In this document: piece after piece, positions 41,326 to 52,214 of the stretch | Numbering within the stretch: position 1 is the first letter of the stretch | Layout: each line of letters starts with the position of its first letter | Source: Tigriopus japonicus | Lineage: Eukaryota; Arthropoda; Copepoda; Harpacticoida; Harpacticidae | DNA length: 64,000 bases | NCBI GenBank assembly: GCA_010645155.1 | Contig: JAAGOF010000323.1 | Coordinates: 317,109-381,108, forward strand | Direction: 5' to 3' | Translations under genes and position numbers: made by a program | The notes under the pieces: model-generated | The model's input: only the letters and a program-made list of their open reading frames with translations | What the model was told of the DNA's origin: nothing | The model's database searches: none

Positions 41326-41478
41326 GACTTATGAAATATTGCTCAGCACTTTGGATAAGGAGGTTAAGATTTTTCCAGAAAACGTCTGCGGGCAAATGTC
41401 AAACTATGATTGGTTCTTGGCTTGCCTGGACATGAAACAGCGTACAAACAGCAGAAATATCCTCAACCAAGCAAGTGA

Positions 41479-43409
41479 TCACGCAACCTCTTGCCAGGCT
41501 TGAAATACTGATGGGTGGAACAATATATTCCCATCGTTAGGATAGTGTTCCAGACAAGCATGGTGGCCAGGGCTCTCGCACAGGTTCCATAAGGTTGTTT
41601 TATACTGCTCATAGGCGTTTCCCATTCCATTGTAGCGCCAGGATTGAGCATGCCGAAGGTAATGAGGTCCATATCTAGATCTGATATATCTGCCGGGATT
41701 GGCGTGACATCGGAACCATAGACCGGCTACAAATATTCGGGTGGCTACTGAAGTCACTGGAGCTACGGAATCCAATGATATGGATCCACGAACTCCGCTC
41801 ATTTCTACCTCGATTCCCCTGTAGCTAAGTTTGAAGTAGCCGGCACCTTTGTCGCCGTAGTTGTCGTCTTGGAGGCCATAGAGTGAGATATCGGCGTGAT
41901 CTAGGAGTAATCGACCTTTGCCCTTACTCGTCGAGAAATGATGGAAATCCTCAGTGGAGAAATAGATGTCCCCATCGATGTCCCATGGTAAGAAGTGGCC
42001 CAGTTTCAGTGCTCCTAAAAGGCTTCCGGAAGTAAGTTCGAATTGGACGTCCAAACTGTCTTCAATCATGAGGAGTGTCCGAAGTATGTGAGCATAAGCC
42101 TTTTGGCACACCCATGGAAGCAATTTCGCATCTTTCTGAAGTTTGGGCACATCACAGACTAAATCAACCTCTTCTGATGTAAAAGAATGGTCCGGTACTA
42201 AGGTTTGCTTCAAATGAATTCCTTGAATTTGTTGAACTTGAGCAATTTTCAGCCAGTTTTCTTTTGGCATCGCCAACCAGTTTGGTGACGAGTAGGTGAA
42301 ATACATGATATCGGGACACAAAAGCACACTCCATTTTGATTTCGAAACTTCAAGAAACCAATGAGTAAACAAGGCGGGAGTATTTGGTAGATCTGTGTTA
42401 AAAGGAACAGATTGGAACACTTCCTTCTTAACTATGAAAGGGGCTCCATTGAGAATGTCACATTTCATACAATCACAAAAAGACGATTCATATCCGGGTC
42501 GGATTTGGAGAAGGTAGTTTTGGATATCTGCTTGAAAACACGGTGTTGTCCAATATCCTGTGAGATTTCGGACACTTCCTCCAACGACGCCAATTAAAGG
42601 ATCTTGAAGTAATCGAACGGATCGCTCTAATTCGGACCAAGGATTCAATGCAAATAAATCCAAACCCAATAGGACAAATGGGGTTTGCACTCTGCCCACC
42701 AAAGCCTTCCAAATCCATGGAGCGAATCCCAAAACTTGGACAACTTCCAGGTACTCATTTTTAGATTGAAAATCCTTGGTGGTTCCTAGGATGACACGAA
42801 TATTTGGATATTCGTCCATGAATTTCGTTTCCAATTCCATCTGATCCCCAAAATGGTCTGTGATGAGGACAATTGTGACGAGTTGGCTCCAATCCAAGTT
42901 TGAACCCGAACAATTGTCTTTTTCCATCTTCCAACTTCCCTGACCCCAAAGGTCCGAATTGTGGAATTGACCCGGATGAAAATGCTCGTCGCAAACTAGC
43001 TTTTGGTCATCCGGAACGTTGGTCCCACATTCTAAATCACCTTTGGATCCAATTTTCTGTTCCAACAACTTTTTCATCTCTCCCTGATTTCGGCATTCTG
43101 TCAAAAGATGTCAAACCAATCAAACTTGGAAGGTTTCACTTGTCGATTAGCTAACTCTCGTACCTGAGTCTTTGGCCAAGAGATCTTGAAGCTCTTTGAA
43201 GGCTTTGAACGTCTCTATCTGATCTTCGTTACGAATTTTCCGAAAGTTCATGCTCAAATCTTGAATCCGATGCCCAAGGTCTAGAAATTTGAAATGGGTT
43301 GAAGACAAAGGGATCTTTGCAATTGTCCAAAATATTACTTACACATAACCAAAACGGTTTGAAGACCCAATAAGGTCCAAACGCACGAATGCTTCCATTT
43401 CTTCCTCAT
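41479..43409 (-). CDS. Fukutin-related LicD-family glycosyl-phosphate transferase-like protein
   Basis: Three exons (43409-43343, 43280-43164, 43097-41479) with 62- and 66-nt introns encode 600 residues. The start MRKKWKHSCVWTLLGLQTVL gives a basic cytosolic tip and a signal anchor, as expected for a type II Golgi/ER protein. A coiled, charged stem follows. Residues about 134-329 resemble the GT2-like stem domain of FKRP (VTIVLITDHFG, then FVLLGLDLFALNPW and a Cys-rich DCMKCDILNGAPFIV). The LicD domain starts near 415 with LTSGSLLGALKLG and PWDIDGDIYF (about 432-441), matching FKRP SLLGA and PWDYDVDL. FKRP transfers ribitol phosphate from CDP-ribitol to alpha-dystroglycan. Where FKRP has HVDLW this protein has IEVEMSG (about 490-496), so the substrate or activity may differ. 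It could be an arthropod FKRP relative rather than the true ortholog. Confidence 0.85.
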
Positions 43410-43673
43410 ATTTCTCGACCCATGTTTTCCGTTGAAGACTCAAGTTCTTATCACCAATAGTTAGTAAGTAGAAAACGATAAGAGAGATAAGGCAACAATG
43501 CTCCGAGATTTTAGTTGTTTTGAAAAGGTATTTATTCAATAGCCGACAGTCTTGAAATAGAGGAATGAATTATTTCGAGCAAAACAACAGAAAAATCCAT
43601 CTCCTCCTCTCACGTTCAACAGATGTGTCTCACCTTTCAGCATTTAGATTTAAAACTAGGTAATATAGAGGAG

Positions 43674-43679
43674 TTTATT
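43674..43679 (-). promoter_or_regulatory. Poly(A) signal of MIX23/CCDC58
   Basis: AATAAA on the minus strand lies 164 nt beyond the MIX23 stop codon and upstream of the fukutin-related start, as expected for the MIX23 transcript end. Confidence 0.5.
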
Positions 43680-43842
43680 ACTCTCAGGTGTACAAAATGC
43701 GCGCGACAAGTTGGAAACATTTCATCATTGACTACTACCAAACCAAGCAAACGAGACCTTGTCAATCATTGAACGAGTATAGTAGAGTCGAGACAAGGCA
43801 CTCACTCATAACTGCTCTAGGTTGGTTGTTTGGCCTTGAAGG

Positions 43843-46800
43843 TCATGAAGAGTTGGGTGTGGACGCGGCAAAGTCTCGACACTTCTCGTGATATGCAGTC
43901 TGCGTTCTCTGACGAATCACTTCCTCAACGTACAACTCGCTCCGAAGCATCCGTAGCTGAAACCAATAGGAAACCATTTTGAATGAGAACATGTGCAAAT
44001 ATGAGTCATAGCTAAGAGGGGAAAAATATTGAGGTTTGGTCAACAAAATACATTTGTCGAGTCATGAGGGCAACGTTAGAACAGTACGTGAACGTTTACA
44101 AAATCTACCATGTTGCTCTTATACCCATGGTTTATGTGCAGTAAAAGAGAAAACAAGCTTTCAAGACCAACTTTCCCATTCATGCATTTGGAAAGAGATC
44201 GATCATTACACAAGGCGTTGAGGCTAAACTGTTTCTAAGGAGCTACCGTAATTTTATGAGGAGAGAGGCATTGAGATTCTAGTCATTCTGGTCTTTAACT
44301 CTAAACTCTTTCAAAAACTTGCACCGAAAGAGCTTTTCGAAAAACTAAGGAGAGAAACAATTTTGTTTTTGAAATGCGGCATGCTTTGTTCCAGATTCTC
44401 AGAAATGTATGTTATGGGTGTTAGAACTCGTTTGTTGGGTTTAATTAAATGGTGTCTGTGATTGAATTTGGTGCTACTTTGAAGCAATCAAACTTTAGGG
44501 AGGAGACGTGGCGTTGTGGTTAGCGCAGTTTCCTATAGTGAGAGAGGTTCCAGGTTCGATATCCCTCCCCGACCTTTCTCAACGCAACTTTTAGACGCTA
44601 ATTCACACCCACAGACGGAGAACCATTCTGATACCGGACATAAGATTGCCTATCGGAACAATTTTGATGATGTGATGGCTGGCTTCGCTGGCCGGGCGAG
44701 GCTCAACCTTCCGACCCTAGCACTAACACTCAAAATCGTTTTAATCATTTCAAAATCTTGTGCAGTAAAGTATGAACCTCATTTCAATAAACAATTGCCT
44801 TTAAAAGCTCACATACTAGGCTAACTAGACTTCTAACATGGGGACTTTTACATGCATTACTTGAGTGGAAGAGGTTTTTTTGGAAACAAAAAAGTTCATT
44901 ATCAAGTCCGAGAACATCCATAGAGTGTCTATCTTTCCAGAAGTGTTTTTCTTTATATCTTGAACATTTTTGGCTTTTTAGATATTTGCATTTTCTAATT
45001 ACACTATTTGCATTGTTGCTAGAACTTATCGTTTTGAGCCTAGCTCTTTTGATCAGGTTTGCTGTTCATTGAGGCTCCTTATACTTTACCTTCTCTAACA
45101 TCTTTACCCTTTCAGCAGAGTTTCTACGCCTCCGACTAAAAGACGTTTTAGAAATCAATTATGAATTTAAAGACCAGCAACTCGTCCAATGTCGTGACTT
45201 TGAACGAATTTGCAAAAAGCCAGGATCAAATCTAATGACATAGCGAGGGTTAATTAAGCATATTGAAGAGCTCTCAAAGTGGAATTTCTATTAAGAATGC
45301 CACATGAAAATGTCCTTGTCGCGTATAAAAAGCTTTTTCAATAATTTTATCCTTGTCACAAAAGTTTGCAAAGGGACATTTTACAAAAATCAATTACATT
45401 CAAATAGAGTCCATTAACAACGGCAAGTGCTTCTTTTGGAACGACTTGCCAATAATACACAATTAGACTCACTCCTTTTGTCCATGTGTCAAGTTCCACA
45501 AGTAGCAATTGAACCGCCCCAACTAAAACATTCTGACGTTTGATATCTGTAGATTTCCTGAGCCTTAAAGCGCTATCAGAAAAAAAATTATCAAGGTTGT
45601 GCGAAGTACACAGGGGACATTAACATTGAAAATTTGAGCGTTTTGATAAAATGCTTGTCTACTCTAATTACCACGTGAAATGTGGAACTGAACCGAGGAC
45701 TCAGAAGTACCGAGAATACGATTAAATTTTCTCTTTTTTCATACGAGATAGCCCCATTAAAAAAAAGGATGAATGGCATGGTTTTCCAGGGCTGAATTAT
45801 GGACAATTGCTATTAACATTACAATGAGAAGTGAAGACCGATCATGACTTAAAATCAACATCGGACAGGAAGGGAAACAAAAGGAAAAAACTTAAGAGTA
45901 AAGGCACGAATTTTAAACCGCTAAAACCACCAATTTTAAACAAAACTCGGACAAAAAAAGCAAGAAAAAATAACTTCATAGAATGAAAAGTAAAAGAAAA
46001 TGTACGAATTACACACAATCTGAATATTTTCAAAGAAATATGTTAATTACAAGTGAATCAAATCAAATGAACATTCTTAAATATCTGGTTACCCTTGAAC
46101 TAATGTCACAAAACCTTTTGGACCTGAAGCCTCACAATATGTCAAAATATGAAATTTGATTAAGCGAGGTTTCTATCTTCTAAATTCGTGAATGGAACAT
46201 GCACAAAGGTTGCTTAAGTGAGCGTTTTATATCATAACTAGGGACGGGCAAATAGTGTAAAAAGATTTTTGGTAACATAAACCCATTTTTCTGCACTTTT
46301 CACCTTTATTTGCACTTTTTATTTACGTTTTTGGCCAAAATTGACAAATTGTTAAGAAAATGTAGTGGCTTTTGAAAGAATTTTTAGTTTCAAGATCAAA
46401 TTTTGAACTAGTCGAAAAAGCTTGCATTTGCGGTCAACCATTCTTAGCACCTTGAAGAAATATGTGCATTTCAGACGCAAACCTCTCACTTTATTCACCA
46501 TCTTGGCTTTAACTATAACATCCTGTTTACTAAACTAAAGATAAGACAAAAGAATCTCATTGCATGCAACCAACATATAGGAAACCTAAAGAAACTCATG
46601 TTATGGTAATGGAAGGATCTACAAACAATATAGATGTGAAGAGACAATGAATGCCACATTTGAAATTGAGTTCTGGTAATTAGGCCATGGGCCAAATATT
46701 GAAGTAATGTCACTAAAAACATGCTTAAAACACATTTATGACTATTTTCTTTGATGCAATTGTTAGGCACACGTGGGTATTTTTCTGTTCAATTTTCAAT

Positions 46801-49800
46801 GTCTATTTTTGAACAACTTGAAGGACAAAAACGGAGTGATGTAAAGCCATATAAAACATTTGCTAAATATATTTCGACAATATTTTAGGTACATACATCC
46901 ATGAGACCACCTTAAGAATGAAAAATTCAGAAGATTGTTGACTAGAGTATTTTTCATGACTTTACATCCTTTTTGCTAGTGACCTAATTAATAGAACTCT
47001 ATTACTTGTGCGGCATTGTCTCTTCACCTCAAACTCGTCTCAAATGTCTTTAGAACTTGTAAATGACTTCTCTTGCTCAATTAGGAGCCATGGGTACTCC
47101 ATGAATGACGTTTTAAGTCCAAATGCAAGTTATTTGCTCTTTTTTTGACATTTATTTGCTCTTTTTGACATTTATTTGCTCTTTTTTGACATTTATTTGC
47201 TCTTTTTGACATTTATTTGCTCTTTTTGACATTTATTTGCTCTTTTCTGACACTTATTTGCTCTTTTTTTGACATCTATTTGCTTTTTTTTGACATTTAT
47301 TTGCACTTTCAACATTTTTCTGCACTTTTGGGCACATTTTTTTGCAACTTTTGGTAACTAAGAGGGTAAGATTATTTACACTTTCTGCCCGTCCCTAATC
47401 ATAACACTAGTGGTAAAGCATGGCCGTTGGCTGTGCTGAGTTGCTCACCCATGTACCCCTGAAAGGGGTACACTTAACCTCTTTTTCCCCAATACGTAGG
47501 AGGGTCCAAAACTCAACAAGTACGAAGTGTTTCTCCCATGTTAAAAACTCGAGGGCCTGTATCCTTACCACCTCATTTGTGAAAATTTGGCCTAAATATA
47601 TGCTTATCTTGTACACTACCAATGACTTTTTGTAAAAATCTAAATTCTAATTAAAAAAAGGGGATCGGGCGAAGTTACATGTACCAGGTACCAGTTTCAG
47701 GGGTACTTGGCTCACCCCATTTTGACAAATCCAAGTCGTTTTAATTCTGCCGTCGATTCAAAACGTCTAGGTTCGTGGAAATGATCGATATTCACATAAG
47801 GATACCTTGGCTAGAGTTGGGCCAAAAATATGCAAATTTCACTTTCAGGGTGAAAAAACACATTAGCAAGCCTTGAGCTACTACAGAAATAGAACTTAAT
47901 AGTGATTCCAAAAATAATTTCAAGATGCATATTTGTTCACTTGATTCCACAGAATTATATCAATGTTTAAAAATTTGTCCCTTAAAGAGAAATGAAACAG
48001 CTTTTACTACTTCTTTCTAGCAATAAATGATTTTATACATATCTCATTTTCTATGAAATAAACTGAGCGTATCATCAATAAGATGTAAGCAGAGTTATCT
48101 AAGAGTAAAAAGCAATCATTTTAGGGACCTAGACTTACAAAATTCATGCAAAAATTGAAATGACTTGAATTTGCCTAAATGGGTCGAGCAACTCAGCAGA
48201 GCCAACAGCCCTGTTTTACCGCTAGCGGTATGATTTAAAAAGCTCACTTGAACAACCTTTGTCCATGTCCCATCGGTACAACAGTTGTGCATCGGATCCG
48301 AAAGGTCCTCCAAATCCAATCCGAACTGAATTTTCATAATCCGAACGAATCCGAATCCGAAAATTTGCCGCTCAATCCAAACGAATCCAAATCCGAAAAT
48401 TTGATGCTCAATACGAACGAATTCAAATCCGAAAATTTGATGCTCAATTCGAACGAATCCGAATCCGAAAATTTGCCATGCAATCCGAAATCTTAAATTC
48501 AAAGTATTTTGGAAGAGACATGTTGTTGGAAGTTTAGATGGGCATTCTAATAACATTTCCTTGGTATAAGGAATATAAATACTTGCTTAGTTTTGCAGGA
48601 AGAAATACCTCCACCCTTTAATGACCTCGTGAAACGAGCAAATAGTTTTTACTCTTTGATAACACCTACAACAATGCACGGCCAAGCTGAGTGGGTGAAT
48701 GGTAGGATTTGCTAATTGATTCAACTCAATTCTTTAATCTGTTAACACTATTGTATATTTGATAAAATATAAAACAATTAAATAACTTGCAGAGTATAAA
48801 AAATTTCATAGTTAAAGGTATGGAAATTATATTAAAAAATCAAGAATTTTTTTTTTCAAAATGACCTAAAAAGTTCGGATTATTTCGGATCCGAAAAAAT
48901 ACTTCGCAAATCCGAATCCGAAAACTCGCGCTGAAATCCGAACGAATACGAATCCGAAAATTTTTACGTCAATCCGAACGAATCCGAATCCGATCGGATC
49001 CGAAAAGTCGGAGCCGAAGCACAGCTCTAATCGGTACCATCAACACTTAATATAAGATTTAAATGTTCAGTTGGTGGCAAAAGTACTAATAAGGTTCTAC
49101 ATGAAGATGGAACGACAATCATGCCCCAATTCTTAATCTGTTCAATCAACAGTCCATCAAAATAAGAGATAAATTGAGTGACGCAAACTCACCGAAACTT
49201 GATTTTGTCGGGCTCCACTCCGATCGCCCGCGGCCTTCAAGGTTGTCATGCGCTCATCAAAGTAACTGACACAGGTTTTGATGGATTCCTCTCGTTGGGT
49301 GTGGATCTTGGATATCTGCAAGCCAATGTTGAATCAAATTGCCGATCAAAGTAAGTCTATTGTAGAGTGGTATTATGGCTGGAGAAAATAATGGTTAAAA
49401 TATAACATAATCATACTCTTCATACATCATAGTTAAAAATGTATTTATTCTCTTTTTCATGAGATGCATATCTCTTTGATGGTTTTCAGGCCCTCAATAA
49501 CAGTCTTAAGACACGCCCCAGTTATTGGAATTGGGTCTATTAAAAGCCGACTACTTATTTCTCATACCAAATATCTCCTTTCCAGTAAAAAGAAGGATAA
49601 GGTTAACAACAATGATACATCCTCGGAAAACCGATGGTTAAAATAATGTTATTAACCTTAATAAACCGGTCTAAATGTTATTGTCTTTTATTATTTCAGT
49701 TCTTTTCAATGTCAGTTCTCCAAAATGACTAACTTTCTTTTACCTGCTCTTCTCGTCATCTGGTTAAAAGTGGTTTCTCTCATTGCTCACATGGTAGTAT

Positions 49801-50525
49801 GGCGCTCTTTGTTCAATTTGATTGGTCTTCATATTGGATGTGAGCATAGTTGGTTGAAAACTAATGCATGTCCGGATTTTTGGATGCATGGATTTAATAA
49901 AGTCTAAGAAACTGATCACGTCATTTTGGGTCTCTCATGTGTTTTCAGCAAACATGTACAAGCTATTATTAAGTTCCAGAGGTAGCTTTGATTTTATATT
50001 TACGGAATATTTTTGGCAAGACATGCGAGAAAATCAATTCTGCCGAAAAAAATCGGAAAATCTTGAAAATAATTAAAAGAATAAAATTTTGAATATTCAT
50101 TCATTAATCCAATATGCTTCATGAGAAAAACCAAGCACATCCATGTACGTTTTCAGGGATTGCCCATTTAAATGGCTAGTTGTCATTCCTTGACAATTAT
50201 CTTAGTTTTCATAAAATATCCCTGCTTTCTTACCTGTGCCCAAAGGTCTTGACATTTTTCTCCGGCCTCGCCTTTACTGCGTAATGAGGCCGTGGGGATC
50301 GAATTATTCAAGGCTTGAATGATTTTATCATCAATGGCTCGAGAATTCTTCAAGGCGTTCTACAAAAGCAAAAATACACGTGATACATATATTCGTCATG
50401 AAGCGTGGATGCTTGAATTACGTAAGGAGATGGATGGCTCTTAATACCTCGAATTGCATGAAATCCCGGCATTGGCTCAGTCCAGCTTGAATTCCATTGT
50501 CTCCGGAAGCGATTGGGGTGGTCAT
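43843..50525 (-). CDS. MIX23: MIX23/CCDC58, mitochondrial intermembrane-space protein
   Basis: Four exons (50525-50448, 50359-50234, 49315-49193, 43956-43843), all GT-AG and phase 0, give 146 residues against 144 in human CCDC58. Matching blocks are QCRDFMQFENALKNSRAIDD (human EEFAEFQELLKVMRTIDD), LNNSIPTASLRSKG (human LNTTVPTASFAGK), REESIKTCV (human RDRVIKNCI) and LRMLRSELYVEEVIRQRT with HEKCRDF (human LKWMQSELNVEEVVNDRS and NERCRIHF). All four cysteines line up with the human ones. MIX23 proteins are oxidised by Mia40 in the intermembrane space and support protein import. The last intron is 5.2 kb against 88 and 918 nt for the others and is filled with repeats. A short extra exon inside it cannot be excluded, but the total length argues against one. 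Confidence 0.93.
44498..44740 (+). mobile_element. tRNA-derived SINE, copy 1
   Basis: A tRNA-like head carries an A-box-like GTGGTTAGCGCA (44515-44526) and a B box GGTTCGATATCC (44553-44564), the internal RNA polymerase III promoter of tRNAs. It does not fold into a proper tRNA and is followed by a non-tRNA tail of uncertain end. A diverged second copy at 51630 shows it is dispersed. It sits in the last intron of MIX23, opposite to that gene's direction. Confidence 0.65.
46239..47397. mobile_element. Non-autonomous hAT-like element with tandem array
   Basis: The 1159-bp element starts TAGGGACGGGCAAATAGTGT and ends with the near-exact reverse complement. It is flanked on both sides by the 8-bp duplication ATCATAAC (46231-46238 and 47398-47405). 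The 8-bp duplication and TAGGG-type ends point to the hAT superfamily. No transposase is encoded. The right half holds a tandem array (about 47130-47310) of roughly 20-22-bp units of the form ATTTATTTGCTCTTTTTGAC. It lies in the MIX23 intron. Confidence 0.85.
47130..47310. repeat. Tandem array of ~20-22-bp units
   Basis: About eight copies of ATTTATTTGCTCTTTTTGAC vary mainly in the length of the T run. The array lies near the right end of the hAT-like element and degrades outward, as seen in some miniature transposons. Confidence 0.85.
48280..49029. mobile_element. Second non-autonomous hAT-like element
   Basis: The 750-bp element is flanked by the 8-bp duplication ATCGGTAC (48272-48279 and 49030-49037). 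Its ends, AACAGTTGTGCATCGG and (reversed) TAGAGCTGTGCTTCGG, match at 12 of 16 positions. Short repeats built on AATCCGAACGAATCCGAATC occur at 48326-48490 and 48890-49005 in the same orientation, around an AT-rich core. No transposase frame exists. It is a different family from the element at 46239 and sits 156 bp from MIX23 exon 3. Confidence 0.75.
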
Positions 50526-51372
50526 GGCGATGATGTAGAACAATTGAAGGCCGTATCAAGTCAGATCAAAGAGAAGTGAGTGCTGTTCGGAGTTGATCAA
50601 GAGCACAGAGAAGCAGCAAGCATGATGATGGCAACCTCATTTGTTTTGAAACCGGGCATGCTGCCATTTTTGTCCGCTAGGTGAGCGGAAAGCGCGGTCC
50701 TCTTAAACATGGATGATTGAGCGATAGAATCAAAACAACGAGATGAACATCGCTACCAGAAACGTATGCACACATAAATCATAATATCCTCAATGCCGGG
50801 TGTCAAGAAATTGATGCTAAAAAAGTGATTTTCGGTGACAGTCAGACCAAATTTAAGCCTTTGGATGCATGATTTGAATTGATAAATTTACATTATTAAA
50901 TCTTTCATGTTAGTGGAAATCTTGATTTTAAAACTTTAAATGCGAAACACTAAGTTTGAAGGAACCATGAATCCCATGGATCCTCAGAAAAAGTTGGTCT
51001 AAAAAGTGTCCCAAGTTTTTTTTCTTGAAGGAATCTTGAATCGTTTCTTGAATTTTTCACACGGTTGGTGGACTTCTAATGTCCATCGTCTGTTTCAGCT
51101 TTTTCACGATGAAAACGTAGCATTTGGACAAGGTCTTTCAACAACTCAAAAACTTTGAGAATAAGTCAGTTGTTGAGGCCATTAGAGAGCATATCCAGAA
51201 GCATAAAGAAAGCATATGATACGGAGTCGAAATAACTATGCTCGATCAAGTTTAGCTACATAAGCTGCGTTTTTCCAAAAAAAAAAGTCGCTTATGTTCT
51301 GAGCATTTACTCGAGCATGGTTATTTTTACTGCTCACTTCTTTATGCTTGCTTCACTTATGCTTCCGCTATT

Positions 51373-51480
51373 GGGTCCTTTAACGAGCAGCTGACTGGGA
51401 GGTCACAGTACATAGACTGGGAGGTCACCTTAATAATACAGCTCAAAATATTGCACCCTGACACAAACATTTGATATATT
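51373..51480. repeat. Dispersed repeat, copy 1
   Basis: Starts GGGTCCTTTAA and continues with CAGCTGACT, GGAGGTCACAGTACATA and CACCCTGACA. The same order with changes recurs in direct orientation at 63775-63880. The family is unknown and no coding or tRNA signature is seen. Confidence 0.55.
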
Positions 51481-51629
51481 TTCGAACTTCTCGATGTATA
51501 TTGGACACGTAAGAACAAAAATTTTGCGTATTAAAGCTCAAAGGTTGCCCGTGTTGTCCATTTCACTGGTTGCGTTTAAAGGACTACCTCAATAACCGAC
51601 CTAATAATATTTGCCAATTTTAAAGAGAC

Positions 51630-51725
51630 ATTGTGTGTTGATTAACGCAATATCCTGTAGTGAGAGAGGTCCCAAGTTCGATTCATCTTCCCAAACCTTT
51701 CTTTAGGAAACTTTTGGATAAAATG
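51630..51725 (+). mobile_element. tRNA-derived SINE, copy 2 (diverged)
   Basis: Aligns with the head of the copy at 44498: TTGATTAACGCAATATCCTG, then TAGTGAGAGAGGT and AGTTCGATTC in place of the B box. The promoter boxes are eroded, so it is an older copy. Confidence 0.6.
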
Positions 51726-52214
51726 AAACAAAATGACAGTGGACTTGAGATTTCAAGTCGGAAAAATTCGGACACAAATTCATTTCCACATAACTTAAAA
51801 TACTGATAAAAAACAGGAATCCTTAAAACAACATTGATACTTGGCAGTAACTGGATTACTTTTATGTCTAAAGACGTATTTTACACTCACTTATGTTGTC
51901 GTTGTTAAAGATCTTTTTTACGAAGCACCAATTTCTGGACACCCTGCATTTAAAAATCCACAAATCAGATATTTTTTTGCAACGCAAATATAAATATATT
52001 TCGCCATTCCCATTTAGCAAATGTTTTAACTCTACAAGACATCAAGGCGACCCTAATAAACATATTTCCCAACCCATCACAACTTGATTGATCTTCGTAT
52101 ATTTTGGCCATCAAGTTACAAAATATATGAAAAAGTGAACAACATTAGCTTCCAAACAACCGACTTTTGGACGTCTTCCGAAGCGTGTGGCATATCTAAT
52201 TTGAAGCCTGTCCA

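Larger units (their letters stand above)
50526..52214. other. Intergenic between the glutamate receptor and MIX23
   Basis: No coding region is supported. It should contain the MIX23 promoter and the 3' UTR of the receptor gene. A dispersed repeat (51373-51480) and a second SINE copy (51630-51725) lie inside. Confidence 0.55.

Noticed and set aside
43343..43539. 66-codon frame (MNKYLFKTTK...) as the N-terminus of the fukutin-related protein
   Set aside because: Its phase does not fit exon 2. The frame starting at 43409 in the same exon fits exactly and encodes a proper signal anchor.
44505..44580. Functional tRNA gene
   Set aside because: A- and B-box-like motifs are present, but the acceptor stem does not pair and a diverged copy with a tail exists, so SINE is the better call.
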